Below, piece by piece: positions 17,288 through 28,000 of a DNA stretch of 64,000 nt. The DNA comes from Methylotenera_A sp046598525 (GTDB taxonomy: Bacteria; Pseudomonadota; Gammaproteobacteria; Burkholderiales; Methylophilaceae). Under the pieces are notes generated by a model. It worked only from the letters and a program-made list of their open reading frames with translations, made no database searches and was not told where the DNA came from. The stretch is from assembly GCA_046598525.1 (NCBI GenBank), contig JBKJIJ010000013.1, positions 62,001 through 126,000 of the forward strand. The letters run 5' to 3'. Position 1 is the first letter of the stretch; every line of letters begins with the position of its first letter. A program made the position numbers and the translations under genes.

Positions 17288-17793
17288 GTGTCTGCCGAAT
17301 TCGGGGTGCTATAACGAATATCCACCACTTCATATATCTCTTCACTTTTGGGTGTAATCACTTTTACCGCATCGCCCAAACCCTTACCCAGCATGGCTTT
17401 TGCCAAGGGCGAAACCCAACTTATATAGCCTTTGGTAGGCTCTAATTCGTCTTTACCCACAATGCGATAAATATGTTCGCTATCGTCTGCCAAATTAAAT
17501 AATGTCACCCAAGCGCCAAAAAATACTTTTTCTAAATGTTGCTGCAAACTGCTATCCACAATTTCGGCTAAATCCATGCGGCGCATTAAATGGCGGCAGC
17601 GGCTATCAATCTGGCGTAAACGACGCTTGCCGTAGATATAGTCACCATTTTCACTGCGATCGCCGTTGCTAGCCGCCCAAGAAACCGTGCGCACTACTTC
17701 TGGCCGCTCTACTTTATACAGCTGATGAAACTCCGCCTGCAAAGCGGCAAAACCTTGCGGGGTGATATAGTTTTTTTCGTCTGTGTTACTCAA
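17284..17793 (-). CDS. greB: transcription elongation factor GreB
   Basis: Protein of 169 residues: an N-terminal antiparallel coiled coil (about 10-80) followed by the C-terminal FKBP-like domain. The tip carries the acidic residues of the family in NGDRSENGDYIYGKRRLRQI, a wording that marks GreB rather than GreA. Gre factors insert into the RNA polymerase secondary channel and stimulate cleavage of backtracked transcripts. Its 3' end overlaps the -35 region of the metal operon promoter. Confidence 0.88.
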   Translation of the reverse strand: MSNTDEKNYITPQGFAALQAEFHQLYKVERPEVVRTVSWAASNGDRSENGDYIYGKRRLRQIDSRCRHLMRRMDLAEIVDSSLQQHLEKVFFGAWVTLFNLADDSEHIYRIVGKDELEPTKGYISWVSPLAKAMLGKGLGDAVKVITPKSEEIYEVVDIRYSTPNSADT

Positions 17794-17808
17794 TTTAAAC
17801 TAATGGTA

Positions 17809-18210
17809 TTAGTTTGGTGGCTGAATAAATGAATCTTTATCCAACAATTGCACATCTTGCACAAAGTAATTCGATTCGCCAAAACAGCTGGTTGGAATGC
17901 CAATATGCTCTTCATAAATCAGGCGCACGCGCTTGCCCACGGTTTCGTTAATGCGCTTGGCTACGCGCTCATCTCGCACGGTAAAAAAGAATTTTTCGGC
18001 CTGCGTGCCCGGCATAGAAACCAGCACCAATTCGCCTTCATAGGTTTTGCACACAAAGCCTTTTTGCGATAATTTTTGCACGTAACCCGCCCGCTCACCG
18101 GATGAATACACCCAATTGAGCGCCGCCCAAGTGTACAAACCGAATACCACAATTGGGATTAACAGCGCCCATAAAAAGATTTTGAAAAGTTTTGCTATTT
18201 TGCTGAGCAT
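17809..18210 (-). CDS. conserved membrane-anchored protein, 133 aa, unknown function
   Basis: One N-terminal membrane helix (about residues 10-32), then a soluble beta-rich domain of about 95 residues outside the membrane with two cysteines (Cys54 and Cys109 region) that could pair. I do not recognise a functional family. It ends 15 bases before greB, in the same direction, and probably shares its transcript. The translation start is unusual: the 17 bases carrying the ribosome-binding site and ATG are duplicated in tandem, giving a second, out-of-frame start just upstream (see 18195-18227). Confidence 0.65.
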   Translation of the reverse strand: MLSKIAKLFKIFLWALLIPIVVFGLYTWAALNWVYSSGERAGYVQKLSQKGFVCKTYEGELVLVSMPGTQAEKFFFTVRDERVAKRINETVGKRVRLIYEEHIGIPTSCFGESNYFVQDVQLLDKDSFIQPPN

Positions 18211-18227
18211 TTTTTGTCCTTATTCAT
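18195..18227 (-). other. overlapping out-of-frame mini-ORF made by a duplicated start region
   Basis: An ATG at 18227 has exactly the same upstream context (AAGGACAAAAA) as the true start at 18210 but lies 17 bases away, hence in another frame. It encodes MNKDKKCSAK and stops at 18195, inside the main gene. If used, it would compete with the main start or couple to it. Confidence 0.45.
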
Positions 18228-18247
18228 TTTTTGTCCTTATTAAGGAC
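18209..18247. repeat. 17-bp tandem duplication plus 15-bp palindrome
   Basis: CATTTTTTGTCCTTATT occurs twice back to back (18209-18225 and 18226-18242). The second copy runs into the perfect palindrome GTCCTTATTAAGGAC at 18233-18247, which covers the distal ribosome-binding site. Confidence 0.85.
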
Positions 18248-18279
18248 GTTTCAGTTTTGCTAATGCGCCATTTTAACGC

Positions 18280-20991
18280 ATGTTACCCTACAATATCGAC
18301 ATGTTGAATTTAACGCCGCATTTAATCGTATGCACAACGGCCCGCCTCAGTCGTGGCTTGCAGTTGCATCAGCAGCAACAGTTGTCGCTTAAACAAACGC
18401 AGTGGCAAACTCCAGCAATCATGACGTTGCAGCAGTGGTTAACGCAATTAATGCAACAGGCTATGCTGGCGGGTGATGTGGATGTTGCGCATTTTCCTGT
18501 GATTAATTTGAATGCGGTAGCCGAAAAAATGTTTTGGCAACAAGCCATTCAAAGCAGCATCGAAAAGCACCGATTAGCCGAATTATTTGATGTGGCCAGC
18601 CTTGCCGATGCGGCCATGCAGGCCAATCAGCTATTGGTGGAATGGCAAATTAGCGATGCGCAATTAGATGATTATTTTCAATCGGTAGAAACGCGGCAAT
18701 TTTTACGCTGGCGATTGGCGTTTCAAGCTTTATGTTCAGACAAAAACGCTTTGGAATGCGCCAGAGTATTGGCGATGCAAATTGATTATTTGGCTACTAG
18801 TAATTTGCCATTGCCAACCAGCATTGAGTTGGCCGGTTTTGACCGCATTACGCCGTTAGAGCAGCGATTAATTGCCAATTTACAAGCCAAAAATGTAAAA
18901 GTCACTTTTTTGCAACATCCACAAAAAAATGACAATGCCCAGCAAATAGAGTGTGACGATATAAATGCCGAATGCCGCGCGGCGGTGGCTTGGGCCGAGC
19001 AAGCATTAACGCAAAATCCACAAGCCAATTTGGCGATTATTACGCCAATATTGGGCAATATTCGAAGCAAATTAGCCGATTTATTAGACGATATTTTCCA
19101 CACCGAAACTTTGCACCCAAGCTTGTATGAAGCGCCGCGAATCATGGATTTTTCAATTGGCGCGCCATTAAGTGAGCACGCCATGATTGCCAGCGGCTTA
19201 AGATTGTTGCGCTTGGCTGCGAGCGGCCAAAGCGCTGCTCAAGCCGATTTAAGCGCGCTCTTGCTAGATAGTTATTGGACTGACGCCACCGAAACGGACG
19301 CGCGGCATTTGCTGGATGCGCAAATGCGCAAGAAATTATCACGCCATGTTAGCTTGCAAAGTCTGCTGGTTTTAGCGCAAAAGATGACTGAAACTGGGCT
19401 GACCGCTTTTTTGGCGCATATAGCAACGCTGCAAAACGCCCAAATACAATGGCGCGGCAAACGTAAGGCGTCTGATTGGGCGGCGCATTTTAGCCAATTA
19501 TTAAGCGATATTAATTGGGCCAATACGCGAATTTTAAGCAGCTATGAATACCAAGCGCAGCAGGCATGGCTAAAAGCGCTGCAAAATTTGGCAGATTTAG
19601 ATGCGCTAACTGGCCCCATTTCGGCCATGGATGCTACTAATAGGCTGAATCAAATATGTAGCGCCAATATGTTTTTGCCCGAAACCATAGGCAGGCCAAA
19701 TATACAAATATTGGGTATGTTAGAAAGCAGCGCGATTGCCTTAGATGGCGCATGGGTGCTGGGCATGAATGACCAGCATTGGCCGCCACCGGCAAGGCCA
19801 AACCCGCTATTACCGATTAAACTGCAACGCGATGAAAACATGCCCAATGCGGATACGGATATTCAAGCGGATTTTGCGCAAAAGGTGCAGCAACGCTTAA
19901 TCAATAGCAGCAATGCCATTGTATTTTCTTGGGCGCACAAAGAGGCCGATCGCGAATTGCGCGCATCACCCTTGTTAAATGATTTGCCCTTTTCCAATGC
20001 CGTTTCGCCGATTAATACGCTGGCTGAAACGCTAAGTGCGCAGGCGCAAGCCAGTATTGAATTGATTGATGATGCAATGGCGCCAGCGATTAGTGTTGAA
20101 GAAAAATTACGTGGTGGCAGTGCTTTATTTGAAGCGCAAGCCATCTGCCCTGCTTGGGCTTTTTATCAATATCGGCTGGGCGCAAAAGCGCTAGAAAGCC
20201 CAACAGATGGACTAGACAGCCTTGCGCGTGGCAATTTGGTGCATGGCGTTTTGCAGCAATTTTGGCTTAATTGCAAAAGCGCAACCCAGCTAAAAGCAAT
20301 GAACAATATTCAGCTTGAAACAGCCATTAATCAAGCAATTGATGCCGCCATTAAGTCCATGCACGCCATTGAAAACGTGCCTAAACAAATTTTGCTGATT
20401 GAGCAGCAGCGATTGCTGCCTTTAATTAACGCTTGGTTGCAGCATGAAAAACAGCGTGTTGATTTTACTGTGCAGGCCTGCGAAGAGCAGAAAATTTTAA
20501 CTATTGAAGGCTTAGAAATCACCTTACGCATTGACCGAATTGATGCTTTAGAAAATGGTGAGTTAGTCATTATTGATTACAAAACGGGCAGCAGCAAACC
20601 CAGCCACAGCAGCTGGGCCGATGCGCGCATTACCAAGCCACAATTGCCGCTATACGCATCTTTAGTATTAAAAGATGAACAAGTGGTTGCCGCCTGTTTT
20701 GCCAAAGTGGATTTATTAGAGCCGCAATTTAGTGGCGTGGCAGCAAGCGATGCTCTGCCTGACATTACAGCATTTGATGCCTTAAAAGGTAACTCTGCCT
20801 TTAAGGATTTTGACAGTTTTGAGGCGCTAATTTTGCACTGGCAGCAAAGCTTAACCGCCATTGCGCAAGAAATAAAAGCCGGCGTCGCCAATGTAAAATT
20901 TGAAAAAGAGGCCGATTTACTCTATTGCGAGGTAAAGCCTTTGTTGCGTTTTCCAGAGCGCGCCTTACAATTTGAACAACATCAACAATAG
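18280..20991 (+). CDS. AddB-like PD-(D/E)XK exonuclease subunit / DNA repair protein
   Basis: Protein of about 900 residues. The N-terminal two thirds resemble the inactivated helicase-like part of AddB-type proteins, and the C terminus is a PD-(D/E)XK nuclease: RGNLVHGVLQ near residue 650, then LRIDRIDALENGELVIIDYKTG near 750-770. It overlaps functionally with the downstream UvrD-like gene, whose ATG comes one base after this stop. Together they form an AddAB-like exonuclease-helicase for double-strand break processing, which in many betaproteobacteria takes the place of RecBCD. The start is uncertain; ATG at 18301 is an alternative, and neither has a clear ribosome-binding site. Confidence 0.83.
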   Translation: MLPYNIDMLNLTPHLIVCTTARLSRGLQLHQQQQLSLKQTQWQTPAIMTLQQWLTQLMQQAMLAGDVDVAHFPVINLNAVAEKMFWQQAIQSSIEKHRLAELFDVASLADAAMQANQLLVEWQISDAQLDDYFQSVETRQFLRWRLAFQALCSDKNALECARVLAMQIDYLATSNLPLPTSIELAGFDRITPLEQRLIANLQAKNVKVTFLQHPQKNDNAQQIECDDINAECRAAVAWAEQALTQNPQANLAIITPILGNIRSKLADLLDDIFHTETLHPSLYEAPRIMDFSIGAPLSEHAMIASGLRLLRLAASGQSAAQADLSALLLDSYWTDATETDARHLLDAQMRKKLSRHVSLQSLLVLAQKMTETGLTAFLAHIATLQNAQIQWRGKRKASDWAAHFSQLLSDINWANTRILSSYEYQAQQAWLKALQNLADLDALTGPISAMDATNRLNQICSANMFLPETIGRPNIQILGMLESSAIALDGAWVLGMNDQHWPPPARPNPLLPIKLQRDENMPNADTDIQADFAQKVQQRLINSSNAIVFSWAHKEADRELRASPLLNDLPFSNAVSPINTLAETLSAQAQASIELIDDAMAPAISVEEKLRGGSALFEAQAICPAWAFYQYRLGAKALESPTDGLDSLARGNLVHGVLQQFWLNCKSATQLKAMNNIQLETAINQAIDAAIKSMHAIENVPKQILLIEQQRLLPLINAWLQHEKQRVDFTVQACEEQKILTIEGLEITLRIDRIDALENGELVIIDYKTGSSKPSHSSWADARITKPQLPLYASLVLKDEQVVAACFAKVDLLEPQFSGVAASDALPDITAFDALKGNSAFKDFDSFEALILHWQQSLTAIAQEIKAGVANVKFEKEADLLYCEVKPLLRFPERALQFEQHQQ

Positions 20992-20992
20992 T

Positions 20993-23900
20993 ATGAATAA
21001 CGATTTAATACAGATAGATAGTCAAAATCGCCAACGCGCTTTAGCGCTGGAAAATTTTATTGTTGAGGCACCAGCAGGCGCAGGCAAAACGGAATTATTA
21101 ACGCAACGCTATTTAAAATTGCTGGCAAGGGTTGAAGCGCCAGAAGAAATTATTGCGTTAACATTTACCAATAAAGCCGCCGCCGAAATGCGCAATCGCA
21201 TTTTAACATCGCTAGAAGCGGCGGAAAATAACGATCTAATTGACGCACCGCATAAACAAGTGACGCGCGATTTGGCGATTAAAGCATTGGCGCATGCCAA
21301 AAATGGCGGCTGGCAATTGCTATCGCAACCGGCGCGGTTGCGCATTCAAACCATGGATGCGCTTTGCAGCAGCTTGGCGCGGCAGATGCCATTATTGAGC
21401 CGTTTTGGTGGCCAACCCATGATTAGCTTGGATGCCGGCGCACATTATCAAAGCGCCGCGCAGCAAGCACTGGCGCAAGTGGCCAATGAAAATAGTCTTG
21501 ATGATATTGTCAGTACCGCGCTGCGCTTTATGCAAAACGATATTGAAAAGCTGACCGTATTGCTGGCTGATATGCTGGCAAAGCGTGACCAGTGGCTGCC
21601 ACTGGTGGGTGAGCATGCCAGCATTACGGCTGATGAAATTGCCGAAAATGTGGCCAATGCGCTGGCAGAATTAGTAGAACAAAAATTAGCGCTGACTTTA
21701 AAGGCGATTCCAAACAGCATTCAAGCGCAGTTAATGCCTTTAATGCGCTTTGCGGCCAGCAATTTAGAGCCAGAACACGCTTTGCAAGCGCTAGCCGATT
21801 GGGAAAATCCGCTAAGCGCAAACGTTGAGGATTTAAGCAGCTGGCAGACATTGGCAGGCGCATTATTAACCAATGAGGGCACTTTTAGAAAAAAACCCAA
21901 TATCAAAGATGGCTTCCCACCCAAAGATAAAAACCATCCTGAATTTGAAGAATATAAGCAGCAATTTTCCCTGCTCACCGAATTAATTGCTGACCCGCAA
22001 ACCCTTGATGCGGTGCGTTCTTTACCCAATGTTGAGCTGGATTTAATCACGCAAGATTGCGCCATTATTAAGGCCTTTGCGCAATTGCTGCAATTGGCTA
22101 CCGCGCATTTGTGGACAACGTTTCAAGCCGCCAATGAAGTGGATTTTGTGGCGATTGCGCAATCCGCCAGCTATGCGCTTGAAAATGAGCGCGGCGCCAC
22201 CGATTTGGCATTAAAGCTAGATTACAAAATTGCGCACTTATTGGTGGATGAGTTTCAAGATACCAGCCCCACGCAAATGCGCTTGATTGAGCAGCTAACG
22301 CTTGGCTGGCAGCCTGACGATGGCCGTACTTTATTCTGTGTGGGCGATCCGATGCAATCGATTTATCGCTTTCGCAAAGCCGATGTAAGCCTGTTTTTAC
22401 AGGCCAGCGAGTTTGGCATTGGGCAATTGCCGCTCACCGCGCTAAAACTCACGCGCAATAATCGCAGCCATCCGCAAGTGGTGGATTGGATTAACAGCAC
22501 GTTTAAGACCATATTCCCCGCGCAAGACAATATCACCCAAGCCGCCATTAGCTACCGCACGTTTATTGCCACCAAACCTGCCATTGCAGATGAAGGCGTT
22601 AGCGTGCATGCCTTGGTGGTTAATAGTGAAGAAGAAAGTGAGCAAGCCAAGCTGATTGAAGCGCGCTATGTGGCGGATTTAATCACCACTGAGCAGCAAA
22701 ATAATCCTGAAAATAAGCTGGTGGTTTTAGTGCGTTCGCGCAGCCATTTAAGCGATTTGGTTTCGGTGATTCGCCGCGATTACGCACATATTCGCTTTCA
22801 AGCGGTAGAAATTGAAGGCCTAAACGATAGGCAAACCGTTTTAGATGCGCTTTCACTCACACGCGCTATGTTGCACCGCGCCGACCGCGTGCACTGGCTT
22901 AATATTCTGCGCGCGCCGTGGTGCGGGCTAACTTTGGCCGATTTGCATGCGCTGGCGCATGACAAGCACTTTGCAAGTATTTGGCAATTAATGCAAGATG
23001 AAGCGCGCCTGCAAAAATTAAGCGCAGATGGTCAGCAGCGTTTGCGCCATGTGCGCGATATTTTGAGTGAAGCGTTTGCGCATCAAGGCCGTATGCCTTT
23101 GCGGCGCTGGTTAGAAAGCACATGGCTTAAACTAGGCGGCGCCGATACATTAATTAGCGCAGGCGATAATCGCGATATTCAAGCGTTTTTTGATTTGGTG
23201 GAAAAAACCGCGCGCGGCTTTGTGCTGGATTTTAACCAGCTAGATACCGCTATGAAAAAGCTATACGCGCAGCCCGATATTGCCGCCAACGACAAGCTAC
23301 AGTTTTTAACCATTCACGCATCCAAAGGCTTAGAGTTTGATACGGTTATTTTGCCTGCCTTAAACCGCAAGCCAGCCAATGCCGATAGCCCGATGATGTT
23401 GTGGGAAGACGTAGCTGTGGGCAACCACAGAGCGCTTTTGGCCGCGCCTTTTAGCAAAAAAATAAAAGGCCAAGCCAGCACCTATGATTTTTTAAAAGCG
23501 CTAGAAGTTGAGCGCTTTGATAATGAAACCGCGCGTCTTTTATACGTTGCTTCCACGCGCAGCATTAAAAAATTGCATTTGGTGGCAGTGGTAAAACCTA
23601 ACCAAAAAAATGAAATTAAGCCAGCGGCTAAATCCTTATTATCCCTGCTTTGGCCAAGTGTTGAAGCGCAATTTTTAGCCGCAACCATTATTGATTCACA
23701 GACAGAAGCTTTGCCGCGTTTGCAAGATTTTACGCCGCAACTTAAACGTGTAAAAACGCCCTGCTTGCCCGATTTACTCAATCAAAGCTTTGCAAAAAGT
23801 GCTTATATTTCGCCTGATAATAACGCTAATTCCGCTTCAAATACACTATTAAATATTGCCGCCGATACTGGCACGCTAACCCATTTGTATATGGAAATGA

Positions 23901-24376
23901 TTGCCAATAGCGGCTTAAGCGCATGGCCTGTTAGCCGCGTTCAAGCTTGTGCGCCAGCCATATTGCACTGGTTTAAGCAAAAAGGCCATGCAAATGAACA
24001 TATTGAAACGCATGTAAATGCAGTAAAAAATGCGTTAACAAAATCAATACAAAGTGCCGATTGCGCTTGGCTGCTAGCTGATAGAACCAGCCGCCAATCG
24101 GAATTAAGCGTTACCACAATGGATACGTTTGGCGCGCCGCAAGAGCATCGGCTAGATTTTACGTTTATTGAAGAAGATACACAAAAGCGCTGGATTATTG
24201 ATTACAAACTGACTTTTGCAGAAAATTCAGTAGATTTAGACTTGGTCGATTTAAACTTAATAGCACAGCAACACCGCCCGCAATTATCGCGCTACGCCGC
24301 GCTGTTTGAACAAGATGGTTTACCTATTCAAACAGCGGTATTCTTTTTAGCGCATGGCAAATTAGTTTTGCTTTAA
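20993..24376 (+). CDS. AddA-like UvrD-family helicase-nuclease
   Basis: Protein of 1127 residues from the ATG at 20993; a TTG 21 bases earlier lies inside the previous gene and is less likely. Superfamily 1 helicase motifs are complete: Walker A EAPAGAGKTELLTQR, motif II LLVDEFQDTSPTQ, motif III FCVGDPMQSIYRFRKAD, motif V TIHASKGLEFDTV and motif VI LLYVASTRS. The C-terminal nuclease domain has the RLDF...WIIDYKL core. Partner of the AddB-like gene (stop and start one base apart). Acts in recombinational repair of DNA ends. Confidence 0.88.
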   Translation: MNNDLIQIDSQNRQRALALENFIVEAPAGAGKTELLTQRYLKLLARVEAPEEIIALTFTNKAAAEMRNRILTSLEAAENNDLIDAPHKQVTRDLAIKALAHAKNGGWQLLSQPARLRIQTMDALCSSLARQMPLLSRFGGQPMISLDAGAHYQSAAQQALAQVANENSLDDIVSTALRFMQNDIEKLTVLLADMLAKRDQWLPLVGEHASITADEIAENVANALAELVEQKLALTLKAIPNSIQAQLMPLMRFAASNLEPEHALQALADWENPLSANVEDLSSWQTLAGALLTNEGTFRKKPNIKDGFPPKDKNHPEFEEYKQQFSLLTELIADPQTLDAVRSLPNVELDLITQDCAIIKAFAQLLQLATAHLWTTFQAANEVDFVAIAQSASYALENERGATDLALKLDYKIAHLLVDEFQDTSPTQMRLIEQLTLGWQPDDGRTLFCVGDPMQSIYRFRKADVSLFLQASEFGIGQLPLTALKLTRNNRSHPQVVDWINSTFKTIFPAQDNITQAAISYRTFIATKPAIADEGVSVHALVVNSEEESEQAKLIEARYVADLITTEQQNNPENKLVVLVRSRSHLSDLVSVIRRDYAHIRFQAVEIEGLNDRQTVLDALSLTRAMLHRADRVHWLNILRAPWCGLTLADLHALAHDKHFASIWQLMQDEARLQKLSADGQQRLRHVRDILSEAFAHQGRMPLRRWLESTWLKLGGADTLISAGDNRDIQAFFDLVEKTARGFVLDFNQLDTAMKKLYAQPDIAANDKLQFLTIHASKGLEFDTVILPALNRKPANADSPMMLWEDVAVGNHRALLAAPFSKKIKGQASTYDFLKALEVERFDNETARLLYVASTRSIKKLHLVAVVKPNQKNEIKPAAKSLLSLLWPSVEAQFLAATIIDSQTEALPRLQDFTPQLKRVKTPCLPDLLNQSFAKSAYISPDNNANSASNTLLNIAADTGTLTHLYMEMIANSGLSAWPVSRVQACAPAILHWFKQKGHANEHIETHVNAVKNALTKSIQSADCAWLLADRTSRQSELSVTTMDTFGAPQEHRLDFTFIEEDTQKRWIIDYKLTFAENSVDLDLVDLNLIAQQHRPQLSRYAALFEQDGLPIQTAVFFLAHGKLVLL

Positions 24377-24404
24377 AGATTGGATCAATTAATCCGATTT
24401 CCAA

Positions 24405-25016
24405 TTATTCGGCTTTAAAGTGATGCCAAATATACCAAGCCACAAACGCCAAGCCGCCGGCAATAATCACATAATGCGATTGGTGAAAATACACGCTTAA
24501 TTTCTCCCAGTTTTGGCCTGCTTTCATGCCGATATAACCCAGCGCCCAGCACCAAATAAACGAGCCAACAAAGGTATAAATCACAAATCGCGTCATATTC
24601 ATGCGCGCCATACCAGCGGGGAACGCAATAAACGTGCGCACGCCAGGCAATAATCGCGCAATAAAAATAATAATTTCGCCATGCGTTGCAAACCATCTAT
24701 CGGCCATATCTAAATCTTTTTTGCTGATTAATACATATTTGCCGTATTTTTCCGCCAGTGGCCTGCCGCCCAACATGCCGGCATAATAAGCCGGAATTGA
24801 GCCTAACACGCAACCAATGGCGCCCGCCATGGCAATGCCAAACAAGGTCATTTCACCCTTGCTAACCAAAAAACCGGCAAACGGCATAATAATTTCAGAA
24901 GGCAGCGGGATACAGGCCGATTCAATCGCCATTAACAGCACAATGCCGCCATAACCCATGCTGGATATCACGCCAATAATCCAAGTGGCAACGGCTGCGA
25001 TTAGTTTTTCTAACAT
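24405..25016 (-). CDS. DedA-family membrane protein
   Basis: Integral membrane protein of 203 residues with the DedA hallmarks ESACIPLPSE near residue 33 and FIARLLPGVRTFIAFPAG near 120, flanked by hydrophobic segments including re-entrant-type helices. DedA proteins such as YqjA and YghB in E. coli and UptA in Bacillus are linked to undecaprenyl-phosphate flipping and to proton-motive-force homeostasis. Convergent with the addA-like gene and followed upstream by mfd; 28 bases separate them, so the two may be one transcript. Confidence 0.87.
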   Translation of the reverse strand: MLEKLIAAVATWIIGVISSMGYGGIVLLMAIESACIPLPSEIIMPFAGFLVSKGEMTLFGIAMAGAIGCVLGSIPAYYAGMLGGRPLAEKYGKYVLISKKDLDMADRWFATHGEIIIFIARLLPGVRTFIAFPAGMARMNMTRFVIYTFVGSFIWCWALGYIGMKAGQNWEKLSVYFHQSHYVIIAGGLAFVAWYIWHHFKAE

Positions 25017-25043
25017 ATTATTTTTCCTTTTTTAGTGGGAAGC

Positions 25044-28000
25044 CTAAACGAATTCTTTTAACAGCGTTTTTACAAACTCGGCTCTATGCGCCACATTACC
25101 CAATTGCACTGTTACGCGCAATTTATCTGGCCCATTCATGCGGCAACGGCGGTCGCGTTGCAATAAATCAATCAACTTAACTGGGTCAATTTCTGTTGTC
25201 TGCGCAAAGTGAAGTTGAATAGCGCTATCTGAAGCGTCAATCTTATTGATGCCTAATGGTTTTGCCGCAATGCGTAATCGGTGGCACGCCATTAGCGCTT
25301 CACCTTGCTCTGGCAGCAAGCCAAAGCGGTCAATTAGCTCTTCTTGCAGGCCATCCAAATCGTCATCATTATTGGCATTGGCAAGGCGTTTATAAATCAC
25401 CAAACGCTCATGCACATCTGGGCAATAGGCATTGGTTAGCAAAGCTGGCACATGCAGATTGATTTCTGTGGTGACGCCTAAAGGTGCGTTTAAATCAGGC
25501 TCTTTGCCGGCTTTGAGCTGCTTAACGGCATGGTTAAGCATATCCGAATATAGGCTAAAACCAATTTCCTGCATCTCACCGCTTTGCGAATCGCCAAGCA
25601 ATTCACCTGCACCGCGAATCTCTAAATCGTGCATGGCTAGGTGAAAACCGGCGCCTAAATCTTCTAGCAGCTGAATCGCATCTAAGCGTTTTTGCGCTTG
25701 CGGCGTGATTTTTCGGTGTTCATCGGTAAGCAAATAGGCATACGCCTGATGATGCGAACGGCCTACGCGACCACGCAACTGATGCAGTTGCGCCAAGCCA
25801 AACATATCGGCGCGATTCATAATAATGGTGTTGGCGGTGGGCACATCAATGCCGGTTTCAATAATGGTGGTGCACAGCAGAATATTGCTGCGCTGCTGGT
25901 AAAAATCTCGCATCACATGTTCCAACTCGCGCTCACGCAATTGGCCATGGGCAATCGCAATGCGCGCTTCTGGCAGAATTTTTTCCAGCTTTTCTTTTTG
26001 CACAAAAATGGTGTCTACTTCATTATGCAAAAAGTACACTTGGCCGCCGCGCTTAAATTCGCGCATCACCGCTTCACGAATAATGCCGTCTGAATAATAA
26101 GTATGAAACGTTTTAATGCTTAAGCGTTTTTGCGGCGGCGTGGCAATCACGCTAAATTCGCGCAAACCTTCCATCGCCATGCTTAAGGTACGCGGAATCG
26201 GCGTTGCGGTTAGCGTTAAAATATCCACCTCGGCACGCAAAGCTTTTAATTGCTCTTTTTGACGCACGCCAAAACGATGCTCTTCATCTAAAATCGCCAA
26301 GCCTAAATTTTTAAACACCACATCTTTTTGAATCAAACGATGCGTGCCAATGATAATATCCACCTTGCCTTCAGCCAAATCAGCCAGCGCTTGCTTTTGC
26401 TCTTTCGCACTTCTAAAGCGCGAAATTTCGGCAATCTTAATCGGCCATTCTGCAAAACGATCACAGAAGTTTTGATAATGCTGTTCTGCTAATAATGTGG
26501 TTGGTACCAGCACGGCCACTTGTCTGCCACCCATCACCGCTACAAATGCGGCGCGCAATGCCACTTCGGTCTTGCCAAAACCCACATCGCCACACACCAG
26601 CCTATCCATTGGGCGGCCAGATTGCATGTCTTTAATGACGTTTTCAATCGCTTCCAATTGGTCTGGCGTTTCTTCAAACGGAAAGCCTTCACAAAACGCT
26701 TCGTAATCTTTTAAGCTAAGCGTAAACGCATGACCGCGCCGCGCCGCACGTTGTGCGTATAGATTGAGCAATTCCGCCGCGGTATCGCGGATTTGTTTAA
26801 GCGCTTTTTTCTTGGCTTTTTCCCACTGACCAGAGCCTAAACGATGCAGCGGCGCGCTTTCTGGTGGCCCGCCAGAGTAGCGCGAGATTAAGAATAGCTG
26901 CGAAACTGGCACATACAATTTATCGTCACCAAAATATTCCAGCAGCAAAAATTCGGTTTCGCCTTCGCCAAAATCCAAATTCATCAAGCCTTTATAACGC
27001 CCTACGCCATGCTGCTCATGCACCACAGGGTCATCCATGCGCAACTCAGACAAATCTTTAAGCATGCCCTCAGTATTGCGCGCTTTTTCTTTCTCACGCC
27101 TGCGCTGCTGACGCACGGTGCCTGAATACAATTCAGATTCGGTGATAACGGTGCTGTCATCATAAAAGCCATTGTGCAAGGGTGAAACGCCCAGCATCAG
27201 CGGCGCATCGCTGGCTTGAAATTCTGCCCAAGTTTCACAAGTGGGAATATTAATGCCATGCTCGGTAAACAATTGCGACATGGTTTCGCGGCGCCCTAGG
27301 CTTTCGGCGGTAATTAAAATGCGCTTTTTGTTGCCTGATATAAACGCCTGCAATTTATGCAAAGGCTGCTCTGCACGGCGTTCAATATCCAATGCTGGCA
27401 ATGCGTTTTTGGCTTCATGACTTAAGGTTATAACGGCATAGTTTTGCGTTTGGGCAAAAAAATCATCGGTTTTAATCAGCAATACTTCTGGTTTTAAAAT
27501 CGGACGCTCTGCGTCATAAGCCAGCAAGCGATACCTTGAATTCGCCTCTGTCCAAAATTGTTGCGCGGCTTTATCGCAATTGCCATGCAGGCAAAGCGTG
27601 GAATTTTCGGGCAGGTAATTTAATAGCGTTGAAGTTTCTTCAAAAAACAATGGCAAATACCATTCAATACCGCCACTGGCCACGCCTTTGCTTACATTTT
27701 TATAGATGGTCGCGCGTTGCGGGTCGCCTTCAAATTGCTCTCTAAAATTACTTCTAAAGGTGGCAATGCCTTTGTCATCCAGCGGAAATTCGCGCGCTGG
27801 CAATAATCGTATTTCGGGCACAGGGTACAAACTGCGCTGCGTATCCACATCAAAGGTGCGGATGCTTTCAATCTCATCGTCAAACAAATCGATACGAAAC
27901 GGAAACACGCTGCCCATGGGGAATAAATCCACTAAACCGCCGCGCACACTGAATTCGCCCGGTGAAATCACTTGGCTTACATGATGGTAGCCCGCTTGTG

